A stretch of 64,000 bases of DNA from positions 228,501 to 292,500 of the forward strand of contig JACATO010002458.1 in assembly GCA_018389105.1 (NCBI GenBank), in the 5' to 3' direction. Below, in pieces: positions 12,731-22,532 of the stretch; positions within the stretch are counted from its first letter, which is position 1; the number at the start of each line of letters is the position of its first letter. The stretch is from Nautilus pompilius (Eukaryota; Mollusca; Cephalopoda; Nautilida; Nautilidae). The translations under genes were made by a program, and so were the position numbers. The notes below the pieces were generated by a model. It saw only the letters and a program-made list of their open reading frames with translations. It was not told the origin of the DNA and searched no databases.

Positions 12731-14013
12731 GAGGATATATATTTATAACCGAACCGAACCAGAGCAGTTGAGCGTGCAGGCGGCAAAGTTGATTACCCGA
12801 CTAGCCCCACCTTCCTTCAGAGTAATTTCTTTTTCCTTCCCGGCTATCGAAGCTCCCTGATCTCATAAACCTGAAATCTTTAAGGTGTGCCAAAACACGT
12901 TAGTCGATTCTGAAGCGGGCCGAAGCCCCGCTCGCTGGCGCGATATATCTCAGTGCCCGTGCGAGGCTGGGACCTGCCATTGCGACATTGATTTTCTTAT
13001 CGCCGTGTGATCCTCAAAATCCGTGCTAATCCAAGAAAAATCCCCGCTTCCTCTAGAAACCGTCCAAAAGTCATGTGCACCAGATTATCAGAACAACCGC
13101 TTCCCGTCCTCCTCTTTTTATATTTCTTTTTAATTAATATGGACCATAAAGTTGGAGAGGCACACACCGACGGCGACAGGGGTGGAGTATTTATGCACAC
13201 GTCTATGCTATGTGTTAAATTAATTTTTATATTCCATGCACACATACATTCGCTCGCTTTCCACACGGTCTGCCTGCAACTATAAAATATAGAGGGGATA
13301 GAAAAAATGTAGCTCAAGGTTAAGAGACCGAATCCTAGTCAGCGGAGGGAGTTAGTGTTATTTTGCAGACGTATCAAGTTTGTGGTACACTCCGAGGTCA
13401 TTATATACTTATATTTCGGTATTAATGTAACCACGAGTGTTTATCGCCTGCAAGATATGTTTTCTAAGAATGTCAGGAATCTCTGCGACCAAGAATATGT
13501 ATTGGAAAACTGTTCAGGATAGTACTTACGTGGGGCTAAGACTGCGTTCAGGGTCTGAAAGGTTGGTGAAGACAGAACTGTCTCGGGCGGCGGTCGTTTT
13601 AGTTTATCGATAACTATCGAGGCAAAGAATTCCTCCGGGTTATTGCATGTTCCAGTCTGTTTAGGAAGAGCTACCGAGAGTAATCTAAAGGTCTAAGGAT
13701 CACTTCTATGAAATGATTGTCCTTTAATTATTTGGGGACGAGAAAGAGAATTGGGCTGTGTCCATAAAGCAGAGGCTCTCTCTTACAGCTGTAGAAATGT
13801 GTTAGTGCCATCCGATATGAGTTGCCGCCGCCTCGGTTACGTGAACGACAGCTTCACAATCTCTTTTCATAGTCCAGGGGAAGTACGCCAGTTCGTGAAG
13901 GTTGGCTGTGAGTCGACTCACCCGACTTCCCAACTGATACGTCCGAACCAAATCTGGTAAAATCGGTAGCGCCTTACCTAAACGAGTAACCACTCCAGTC
14001 AAGTTGAGATACA
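12731..14013. other. No gene recognised
   Basis: Unassigned DNA. Frames on both strands at 12997-13317 overlap and neither carries a recognisable motif. Confidence 0.55.
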
Positions 14014-14014
14014 T

Positions 14015-14089
<75 letters not shown>

Positions 14090-14163
14090 TATGACGTCAG
14101 TACACAGAGAGAGATGACGTCAGTACACAGAGAGATATGACGTCACTACAGAGAGAGAGAGAT
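14014..14163 (-). repeat. GA microsatellite with three CRE palindromes (CRE-satellite locus C)
   Basis: About 75 bp of nearly pure (GA)n is followed by three close inserts with perfect TGACGTCA at 14092-14099, 14115-14122 and 14138-14145. The first two share the flank CAGTACACAGAGAG. Site spacing is 23 bp both times. This is the cleanest example of the family's unit: GAGATATGACGTCAGTACAC followed by AGAGAG. Confidence 0.95.
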
Positions 14164-15896
14164 GGTGAGATCTGCAGACCCGTTAGTATTTCTTATGAGC
14201 TGGGAACTTTGTTGCGTATTGTTCGTGTGATGGCCTTTAAACTGTCACTCGTAACTTTAAATTAACAAGAAGCTCTAGTTGCAGTGGATCCTCTACTTAT
14301 TTCTCCCATCTCAGCTGTCTGATGGCTCTCAAGAACACCCCCTCCCAAATCTCCACAATTCCTGCCAAAATTATGATCACAAGCCCGTCACGGTGGCTGA
14401 CCATCTTGAAGCAGCTTGTCAATTTTCAACACTTCTGGAAACATCTCGAAACCTTTGTTTCCGAAAATTTCTAAAAATTATTTCACCAAATCGTAAATTG
14501 ATGGTTCGTCAAAAACTTCCCGTAAAATCGACATACTTTCCAAGGCGGCGCGGTCCGGATGCGGGACAATGTTGGTCGTCGGTGGATGGCACTGGTTGAG
14601 CGATGTTGGTGTTGATCCTAAACTTTCACGGTCCTGTTAAGTTGACGCTTCCCTCCCTTATGGCATCACCCGGGCGCATGTGCGGTGCGTCAAAGCCAAA
14701 ACGCTTCTCTTTTTTTTTCATTAAAGGGAGGCTATCCTCGAGAAGCGTATTCCAATCTAAAAGCTGTTTTTTTGGGGGAGGCAACAATGTACGATCATGA
14801 AAGTGTCCACAGATTCCTTGATTTGAAATCGAACAATAATTTGACACGAATTTTTTTTTTTACCCAACTTTTAATCAGGTCTGAAACCATTCTGGCAGAT
14901 TTCTCGAAGCAGAATGCCAAAACCCCCCCCCTCAAATTAGCTTTTACTCGAAATTAAAATGGCTGATATTCTAAGCACCGATATCGACGCCCTATTTATT
15001 AATGGCTCTCTCTGACAGCCGCTAAGGAAACCTTTTTTTTTAATTATTATCTGAAATTACAAAAAAAAAAGTAAATTAAAATTAATACTCACGCGGCGAC
15101 CGATTCTGGTCTTTCAAAGTCTACGGATAAGCAGAAAACCTGGTGTGACGTCATCACTTAACGGCTGGAATCAAACTCTAGTCGTTCGATATTTATATCG
15201 TTTGATTCGCAAAGAACCACTCGCCAACCGTGTAGCAGTCAAAACCTTATTAATCGTATTTTATTTAGAACGCAAGTTTCTAACGGAAAATTTAGTCTTT
15301 AAGATTCAATAAGCAGAAAATTCTTACCGATCCTTTGGTGACTTTCTTCTATTTGATAAGATTTCTGGGGGAAAAGGACCAAACCACACCAACGTATGAT
15401 CAGGGTCAGGGTTAGGAAAACTCTTTGGCAAGGAAATTTTAAAAAAAAAAAACTGGAAAACAAAATAATTATATAGATAAGAAAAGGTGCAAGAGCTTTT
15501 TAATGTTTTAGAGACAAGGGAAACTGTGGCTCTGTTGCTAGCGTATTGTCGAGGGTATGACGACGTCATAAATCGATGATCATCATCTCTGACATCGACT
15601 ACAGCTGATTTACAAGTTAACTAGAAATTAGTGACTCTGTAACAACTAGTAGGTCTCTGGTATCAACATAACCCCTTCTCTTTTGCTACAAATGTTCAAA
15701 TCACACTGCATATATATTTAAACTCTACGCATCTCCTGCTCAAATTAATCGAGTACACGGACGAAACACTACAAGAAGACCAAACGTACTATTTCCGAGA
15801 ATCTAGTGGAAAGAACCACTTGTAATTTATGACCGACCCTATGATAATATTTCATATGCACACCAATATTTTTCCAAATAATTTGGATATTTCACA
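14164..15896. other. No gene recognised; isolated CRE palindrome
   Basis: A perfect TGACGTCA lies at 15146-15153 outside a microsatellite. Otherwise I see nothing beyond poly-A/T runs and short frames without domains. Confidence 0.55.
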
Positions 15897-16082
15897 TCAG
15901 GTTATACTAGACATTAGTCGTTCTTCACAGCTAAGACCGCATAAACTTATTATCCGCACAACCGTTCTCTGAGCGTTTTCTAAAACATTTGCAGGCCCTG
16001 TATAAGACTGGAACCAGTATTCTAGCGAGTCATACCAAAGATTAGTAAAAAAAAGAAAAATAGAACGAACGAAGACTTGCAC
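15897..16082 (-). pseudogene. Non-LTR retrotransposon reverse-transcriptase remnant (C-terminal region)
   Basis: The minus-strand frame contains SLEYWFQSYTG, then a short linker, LENAQRTVVRIIS and CGLSCEERL. This matches the order of conserved features downstream of the catalytic palm in CR1/Jockey-type reverse transcriptases: a LEY...W motif, a LE..QRrA..I motif and a LSYEERL-like motif with a Cys replacing Tyr. Only about 60 residues are readable and there is no YxDD catalytic block. An A-rich stretch in the DNA (Phe run in translation) interrupts the upstream side, so this is a dead 3' fragment. The assignment rests on motif recall, not on an alignment. Confidence 0.5.
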
Positions 16083-16310
16083 AGTCCTCTATCACATTCA
16101 AGAACCTATTAGCTTTCAGAACACGCTCTTTTCGTAATCCTTTAAAGCTTTTAAAAAACAATCTGTTCTTTATTATTTTTTAAGTCAGAAGTCAGTGGCG
16201 AAAGTTTGGCTAAAACCTTCGCCTATTTAAAATGGTAATTTTAATTTTACAGTCTGGTTGACATTGCACAAGCCACCCGTCTGTCGCGATTCTTTTCTCC
16301 TCGGTCTTAC

Positions 16311-16318
16311 GTATTATT

Positions 16319-16381
<63 letters not shown>
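16311..16381. repeat. (ATT)n microsatellite
   Basis: About 70 bp of ATT/TTA trinucleotide repeat with a single GTA interruption. Confidence 0.95.
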
Positions 16382-17266
16382 TAAATACAGGAAAGTATTT
16401 TGATCCTCGCCGTTTTCAGCGAGTAAAATAAAGTTCCACTATTATTTATTTTTTTTTAAAGCTGAATAACCCGTTTTCCACGACCATTCCACGCGACTTA
16501 AAGAATCCAGTGATTTGTGTCTCGAAAGAGTAAGAACCAAATCGACGATGTTGTAATCGTTATCACCTAGGGGCTCGAGAACGTTTATTACTTTTAAAGT
16601 ATGCCCCATTATATATATATATATTCCCTTTGTTGACTAATTTAAAAATAGTCGCAAACTCGCCTGGAGGCCGGCTGCAGTCGTGGGACGGGTTCATCAG
16701 AGAGTCTCACAGCGAGAGAGAGAATGCAGACAGGCGACTGGCTGCAGCGGCATCGCTAACCGTTAGCCTCTCCGCACGTATTTACTCTGAGCAATCAAGA
16801 TAGGACAATAATTGTTTCCCAAGTCATTAATATGAACCTGTCTGCTGACCAAATTAGATGCTGAGACTATGTCAACGCCATAAAAGCAGGTCCCAAACAC
16901 TCAAGACACAGAGAGAGAGAGGCTCCCGAACGCGCAATATGCGTATATCGTGGACTGACGCCATTATATTAATTTTTTTTTTTTAAAAAAAGGTTAAGGT
17001 TACATTTTATTCATTAAGACAAAAGTTGATGTTAAAACCTCGGCAGAATTATTGTCAAAGAAACTGCGGATGGGGAACGATACTTTCCCGTCGGACTTGT
17101 CTGACGGACTGGAGCGAACATCGTATTTAACGTTTATAGATGAAAGGTAAAGTTTTGGCGTGATGCATTTACTAGGAGCTGCATGATTGTTCTTCCTCTT
17201 TCGCCATCATCATCTGCTACAGCAGTGGCCATATAAGTTGCGTGGTGTCATGGTTACTACTACCAA
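16382..17266. other. No gene recognised
   Basis: Unassigned DNA with a short (AT)n near 16610-16623 and a short GA run near 16911-16920. Confidence 0.6.
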
Positions 17267-17374
17267 GTGCTGCCCAGGCCTGCGTCTCGTGGGACCCAGC
17301 ACTTCCGTCTTCAGCAGGAAATGGAAAGTCCATACTTGAACTTGTTTAGCTGGAAGAAGCCGGGACACCCACGC
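17267..17374 (-). repeat. Dispersed repeat family 1, copy at 17.3 kb
   Basis: This copy aligns with 59681-59778 in the same orientation. GTGCTGCCCA, a GCGYCTCGTG block and CACTTCCGYCTTCAGCAGGA (17300-17319 here) are shared, and both copies end with CCCACGC. On the minus strand both copies read AWVS, then FLLK-T/A-EV, then TRR in the same register, so the ancestor may have been coding or the register may be fortuitous. The identity of the element is unknown. Confidence 0.6.
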
Positions 17375-17439
17375 TGAATTTGTATTTTAACAAAAAATTG
17401 ATAGTTACATAAAGTATGTGCATAATAAAAAGTTTTAAA

Positions 17440-17443
17440 AATT

Positions 17444-17542
<99 letters not shown>
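17440..17542. repeat. (ATT)n microsatellite
   Basis: About 100 bp of ATT repeat with one GTA interruption, like the array about 1.1 kb upstream. Confidence 0.95.
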
Positions 17543-17750
17543 TGATAAACTCGTTTTTATTTAGACTGTTCTCTTTGTTTGTCGTTCAGCTTTAATGAAG
17601 AGAAAATTTTAATTTTCTCATCGTTTACTACACGAACAAAGCAAAATAATATTTTATAAAATAATTAGATTATAAAGCAACCTTTAATAAATAATACTTA
17701 ATATTTTAGCACTTTATCAATTATTATTTTTAATTAATACGGAATTTCAG

Positions 17751-17950
17751 TAACTTGATCGGATAATTTGAATAATTAATAATAATTGTAAATAACCCGG
17801 TCAACTGTTAATTCGATTACTTAAAAATTATTTTAATAACTTGACCCAACAATAATTCCGAGTAATTTATTTTTAATATTAACTAACTCGATTAAATAAT
17901 AAGTCTGAGTAACCAATATACAGTATTATGAATAACTTGAACAATTAGCA
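17751..17950 (+). repeat. Decayed AT-rich tandem repeat, about 43-49 bp period
   Basis: Five successive units begin TAACTTGATC, TAACCCGGTC, TAACTTGACC, TAACTCGATT and TAACTTGAAC, at about 17751, 17793, 17837, 17884 and 17933. Each is followed by AATT/TAATAA-rich sequence. Divergence is high, so this is an old array. Confidence 0.55.
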
Positions 17951-18654
17951 GTTTTCAGTTGAAGAATGATATTCTAAATGATAAACACTGGATTGTTTTA
18001 GCAAATTGTCTGTAGTTTTCTGATGTGAGATAGTACTCTCGGTATCGTCGAACTCAGCTGTAGCCTTGCCAACGTCTAGCTGAAAGAAATATTAATTAAA
18101 GGGGGTAATAAAATATCTTTATTTATTAATTGGTTTTTCTTATTTAAAACTAAAAAAGAAAAAAAAGAAAGTTAGTTGTTTCTGCAATGCATGTAAACAA
18201 ACAAAGAAAGAACAATTAAGTAAGTTTTTGTAGATGCATGAAGTGGAAAGAAATTAGTCTACTCGGTAATTCCACAAGCACGAGTACCGTAAACAAAAGT
18301 ACGATACTAAGCCTACACTAGCTGTACAAGTCCTCGTACTAATCTTTTCGGAATCACGACTGCTCTAATATCGGCACCATAAACATGCCAGGCGACGGCT
18401 GGCGGAGTTTTATGTCCCTTAAAACGTGAATCTCACCGTCAGGTAGGAAAATGATAAATTAAGGTGGAAATGTGAGCTGGTAAACAGAGACTTAGTCGCT
18501 GTCTGGTTGCCATCGGTTATCAAACAATAATATTTGTTCTTATGGTTAGACCAAGACGAGTGGAATAATCGGGACATACCTAATAGTTAATTATATTAAA
18601 AGAAGAGGGGGGTGAAAGAGTAAGGGGAAAGGGTAACATGTAATCAAAATAGAA
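17951..18654. other. No gene recognised
   Basis: AT-rich unassigned DNA. Confidence 0.6.
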
Positions 18655-18921
18655 ACTCTCTCTCTCTCTCTCTGTGTAATGACGTCATATCTGTCCGTAG
18701 ACGTCATCTCTCTTTCTCTGTACTGACATCATATCTCTCTCTCTCTCTCATTCTCTCTCTCTCTCTCTCTGTGTGTAATGACGTCATATCTGTCCGTAGA
18801 CGTCATCTCTCTCTTCTCTGTACTGACATCATATCTCTCTCTCTCTCTCTCATCTCTCTGTGTGTAATGACGTCATATCTGTCCGTAGACGTCATCTCTC
18901 TTTCTCTGTACTGACATCATA

Positions 18922-18958
<37 letters not shown>
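18655..18958 (+). repeat. CT microsatellite with triplicated CRE-bearing unit (CRE-satellite locus D)
   Basis: Three long units start at GTGTAATGACG near 18674, 18773 and 18862, spaced 99 and 89 bp apart. Each unit holds, in order, a perfect TGACGTCA (after GTGTAA), a CGTAGACGTCATC insert and a TACTGACATCATATC insert, separated by CT runs. The third insert carries CA in place of the central CG in all three units, so that change preceded the triplication. Confidence 0.95.
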
Positions 18959-19967
18959 GTCGGATTTTAGCTCTGTTTTGAAGTGCACTGATGTTAATTT
19001 ACATCAGATATTATCATCCATTGCGAGCGAAAGCTGATGGGGGAAGTAAAAGGATTCGAACTTTCTTGCTGTCATCTCTATCGTCTGTCGGAAATTGTAG
19101 CCTATTGGCACAGTTCCTGCGTTATGTCGACGTAATGCACTCTACAGGTCAACTGGAAACGAAAAGAACTAAAACATTAACCTTATTAGCTACATCTATT
19201 TCGTACTTAGTAGTGTCACGTCACAGCATAGTATGGGAACCACGACATGACGTCACACACCCCCAAGAAATCTAAATAATAGCATGAGTATTTTTAGTAT
19301 CCATTCTAATCCGCTGTTATAATTGCATCGAACAGACTAGCAATCCTGGTGATTTATTTTCCTTTGTGTTGGAACTTTCTTATGATAATCCGTTTGGTAG
19401 GAATGCAGAATTCTGGGGCATTAGCAAGGTGGCCGGCTATTAACCGGTGGTTTGAGGTGAAAGAAAACGATGGAAACCACTTACAGCCGGCGAACGTGAT
19501 GGGCGATCTCGTCACAAATGTGGAAAGGAAACCGAAAACTGATGGTAAAACAACGTCGGCGTACCTGCTCATATCCGAATAGAGACTTTCAGCGCAGTGT
19601 GTACAGTTTGGCGGAAGTGGAAGAACTGCTGGCAGAAGAAGCAAAATCACGATCGCCGAGCACGTTCTCAGTTTTCACACCTAAAAGTGTTGGAACCTCC
19701 CAGTTTCGGGCCTCGCGCACTCACTTCTCCTTGCAAGTAACTTTATTTCATATGCCATAAACCCAGCAGTTTTTTTTAAAGCCTTTCCTCCGCTCGTACG
19801 AGGTATAATATGGCTAGGATACTTATGTTCCATAAAACAATAACTGCCCAATTCCGTCTGACGTAGTAACAGTTGATCCTTCTTTCGCTATCGTCATCGT
19901 CTGTGACGTTGCTTAATGGCCAAAGCAAGTGTTTTCCTTTTCTGCTCATGCCGGGTGTGGTCGTGTA
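18959..19967. other. No gene recognised; isolated CRE palindrome
   Basis: A perfect TGACGTCA lies at 19248-19255. An ATG frame at 18991-19275 (94 codons) starts next to the CT repeat and has no recognisable domain. Confidence 0.55.
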
Positions 19968-20704
19968 CTCTGAGCAGTAGTCAGTGTCGTTTTGAGCTTG
20001 TCATAATACGTGGGGGTCAGTGCTCGTATACTCTGAGCAGTAGTCAGTGTCGTTTTGAGCTTGTCATAATACGTGAGGGTCAGTGCTCGTATACTCTGAG
20101 CAGTAGTCAGTGTCGTTTTGAGCTTGTCATAATACGTGAGGGTCAGTGCTCGTATACGCTGAGCAGTAGTCAGTGTCGTTTTGAGCTTGTCATAATACGT
20201 GAGGGTCAATGCTCGTATACTCTGAGCAGTAGTCAGTGTCGTTTTGAGCTTGTCATAATACGTGAGGGTCAGTGCTCGTATACTCTGAGCAGTAGTCAGT
20301 GTGGTTTTGAGCTTGTAATAAATATGTGGTGGGGCGGTGCTCGTATACTTTGAGCAGTAATAAGTGTTGTTTTGAGCTTGTCATAATACGTGAGTGTCTG
20401 TGCTCGTGTACTCTGAGCAGTAGTCAGTGTCGTTTTGAGCTTGTAATAAATACGTGGTGGGGCGGTGCTCGTATACTCTGAGCAGTAGTCAGTGTCGTTT
20501 TGAGCTTGTAATAAATACGTGGTGAGGCGGTGCTCGTATACTTTGAGCAGTAATCAGTGTTGTTTTGAGCTTGTCATAATACGTGAGTGTCTGTGCTCGT
20601 GTACTCTGAGCAGTAGTCAGTGTCGTTTGGAGCTTGTCATAAATACGTGGGGGGGCCGTGGTGCTCGTATACTTTGAGCAGTAATCAGTGTCGTTTTGAG
20701 CTAT
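19968..20704 (+). repeat. 63-bp minisatellite (GAGCAG / GTGTCGTTTTGAGC core)
   Basis: Roughly twelve units begin at CTCTGAGCAG or CTTTGAGCAG. Starts are at 19968, 20031, 20094, 20157, 20220, 20283, 20348, 20411, 20476, 20541, 20604 and 20672. The first units are exactly 63 bp and nearly identical. Later units lengthen to 65-68 bp and split into two subtypes: a CATAATACGTGAG form and an AATAAATACGTGG form, which partly alternate. Because 63 is a multiple of three, the first six units stay open as a 21-residue peptide repeat (YTLSSSQCRFELVIIREGQCS) until 20353. I take that as a by-product of the period, since later 65- and 68-bp units break the frame. Confidence 0.95.
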
Positions 20705-22370
20705 GTTAGTGCTGATTTTCACGTAATGTACTGTAGTAAAAAAAAAAAAAAAAAGAGATTCGCCAATCTACCGGGCAGGAACAATCGTGAGACGACGACA
20801 TAAATCAAAACCTTAAAAAAAAAAAAAATTTTTTTCCCAAGTCGAAGACAGATTGTTGTCCAGTGACAAAGAGCTGCTAAACATAAAATATGAGTTATTT
20901 GACAAACACCTTTTATTGTTTTGCCCCGCTTGACGTGCAAACGGTCATTTGAAATACGACGCGGCCACTTACGCTCCACGTCGACTCCGTTAATGTCACG
21001 ATGTCATGGTCACGTGGTTATATCCCCAGCTGATGGTTTTTACTTTTTGGGATAGTATACTTAACCTTGTGTGTGTGTGTGGTGTGTGTGTGTGTGTGTA
21101 TGACCCTGTCCTCACGCTATAGTTAGATGTGATAATTCGGTACTAGACGGTTACTGGAGCTGCGCCAAGTTATAATACTGCGTGGCTGGGGATTTGAAAA
21201 GGAATCCACATGTTATTTTTCTAATTCAAAGCGGGGATCAGCACAATATTTTCAGATTATAGTAACAGCGCCACGCGGTCGGCGCGACGTCATCCGTGCT
21301 GTGACGTCACCAAAATGGTGTCCTCTAATACGCGTTCTGTGAATCCTAAAGGACATTTTGATGAGAAGAGAAGTGCTTGTGTGACATTAAAGGTGTACTT
21401 TCTTTTTATCACCTGTGCTGTTTTCTCACAGACCCTAAACCCGCACTCGTGCGAGATTTACGCCGTAATAGACCCACAGTATTCGTTCGGCTTAAGTTGC
21501 TTCACAAAGCTAAGTCGCTCTCTATATCTAGGAAGCGATCGCCGTATTCTCCATGTTATGCAGCGAAAAGCAACTTTCGCTTAATTACTTATCGACATTG
21601 TCAATCTCAGGGTGATGGTTTACAGCAAATCTCTGTTTTTTTTGGGGTGTGGTGCTAAAGTTGGGGTGTGTGTGTGTGTGTGTGTGTGAATGTTCCTCAA
21701 CCTAGCGAGAGCAGCGGGCGGGCTATCCAACTCCTTCGTATTGCACGCAGGAGGGGTAGGTTTATCCAGGCTGGACTCTCTAGAACAGAGTTTTCTCTCT
21801 GTATGTCCTTGAACTGAGAGGGAAATTTTGGGCCACTGTTTATTTTTCAAATTTCCAAATGGAAGTATGGGATGGGATGAGTTCTATTTTTATTTTTGCG
21901 GGATGATGGATGGAGACACGTTCTCCCTCCGTTTTTGATCTTTATTTTTAGTCCTCCCTCGTAGGGGAATCAGAGATTCCCGTGATCTTATTGGGAGAAC
22001 AAGTGATCTTTATGACCACTGTTTTACTCCCACGTAGGGGGACCAAAGGTTCCCTAGCTGGTGGTCAAGCCGGGAAGTAGCTCGACCGTTACCCTAACCC
22101 TCAACAGTTTTCATTCTAAGTGCTGTTAGACGGGACCCTTTCTCCAGTAGAAACTCGCGCAGATCGTACGAACCGCTGAACCTCAGGCCACACTCAGCCA
22201 TCCCCCACCTCCCACTGGAGTCGAACTCGTGTCCTTGGCCAGCCTAGCTCTACACTCCAAGCGAGGTCGCGCTCGTTTCTCACGGCGTTCGACCTGCGTC
22301 ATAATTGTGCGAGAGAGTAAACTGTAGGGGGTTCTTGCATCACCACCCTTTCTAGAACTAGGGTATAAAA
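20705..22370. other. No gene recognised; GT microsatellites and isolated CRE palindrome
   Basis: (GT)n tracts lie at 21068-21100 and 21664-21689. Two A-runs lie at about 20737-20754 and 20815-20828. A perfect TGACGTCA is at 21302-21309, preceded by GCGACGTCATC at about 21286. An ATG frame at 21377-21658 has no recognisable domain. Confidence 0.55.
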
Positions 22371-22532
22371 ATGTCCACCAGTGGAAGTAAATTTGGCGGT
22401 GCGGACCCTTCCTTAGACCGTGGTGTGCCGCCGAGGAAGTCGGTGGGTTTGTTACACCGCAAAGGCGACGGGCGAACTTCAGAACCACGAGAGTTAAATG
22501 AGGCCGACGAAATGCTTCCTATGTCCAAGTAA
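22371..22532 (+). CDS. Unassigned small open frame, 53 codons
   Basis: The frame starts at ATG preceded by GGGTATAAAA, with a TAG stop in frame just upstream, and ends at TAA. The product is hydrophilic and rich in Gly, Arg, Lys and Ser, beginning MSTSGSKFGGADPSLDRGVP. It has no signal peptide or membrane segment and resembles no family I know. The TATA-like string sits directly against the ATG, so it cannot be a promoter for this frame. The length is well within chance expectation; I list it only because composition and start context are cleaner than its neighbours. Confidence 0.12.
   Translation: MSTSGSKFGGADPSLDRGVPPRKSVGLLHRKGDGRTSEPRELNEADEMLPMSK

Noticed and set aside
19916..20353. A 145-residue protein of 21-residue repeats
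   Set aside because: It lies entirely in the 63-bp minisatellite, begins before it without recognisable sequence and is broken by the 65-bp units.
20737..20828. Processed retrocopy bounded by poly-A runs
   Set aside because: Two A-runs about 60 bp apart exist, but I found neither target duplication nor a recognisable gene sequence between or before them.
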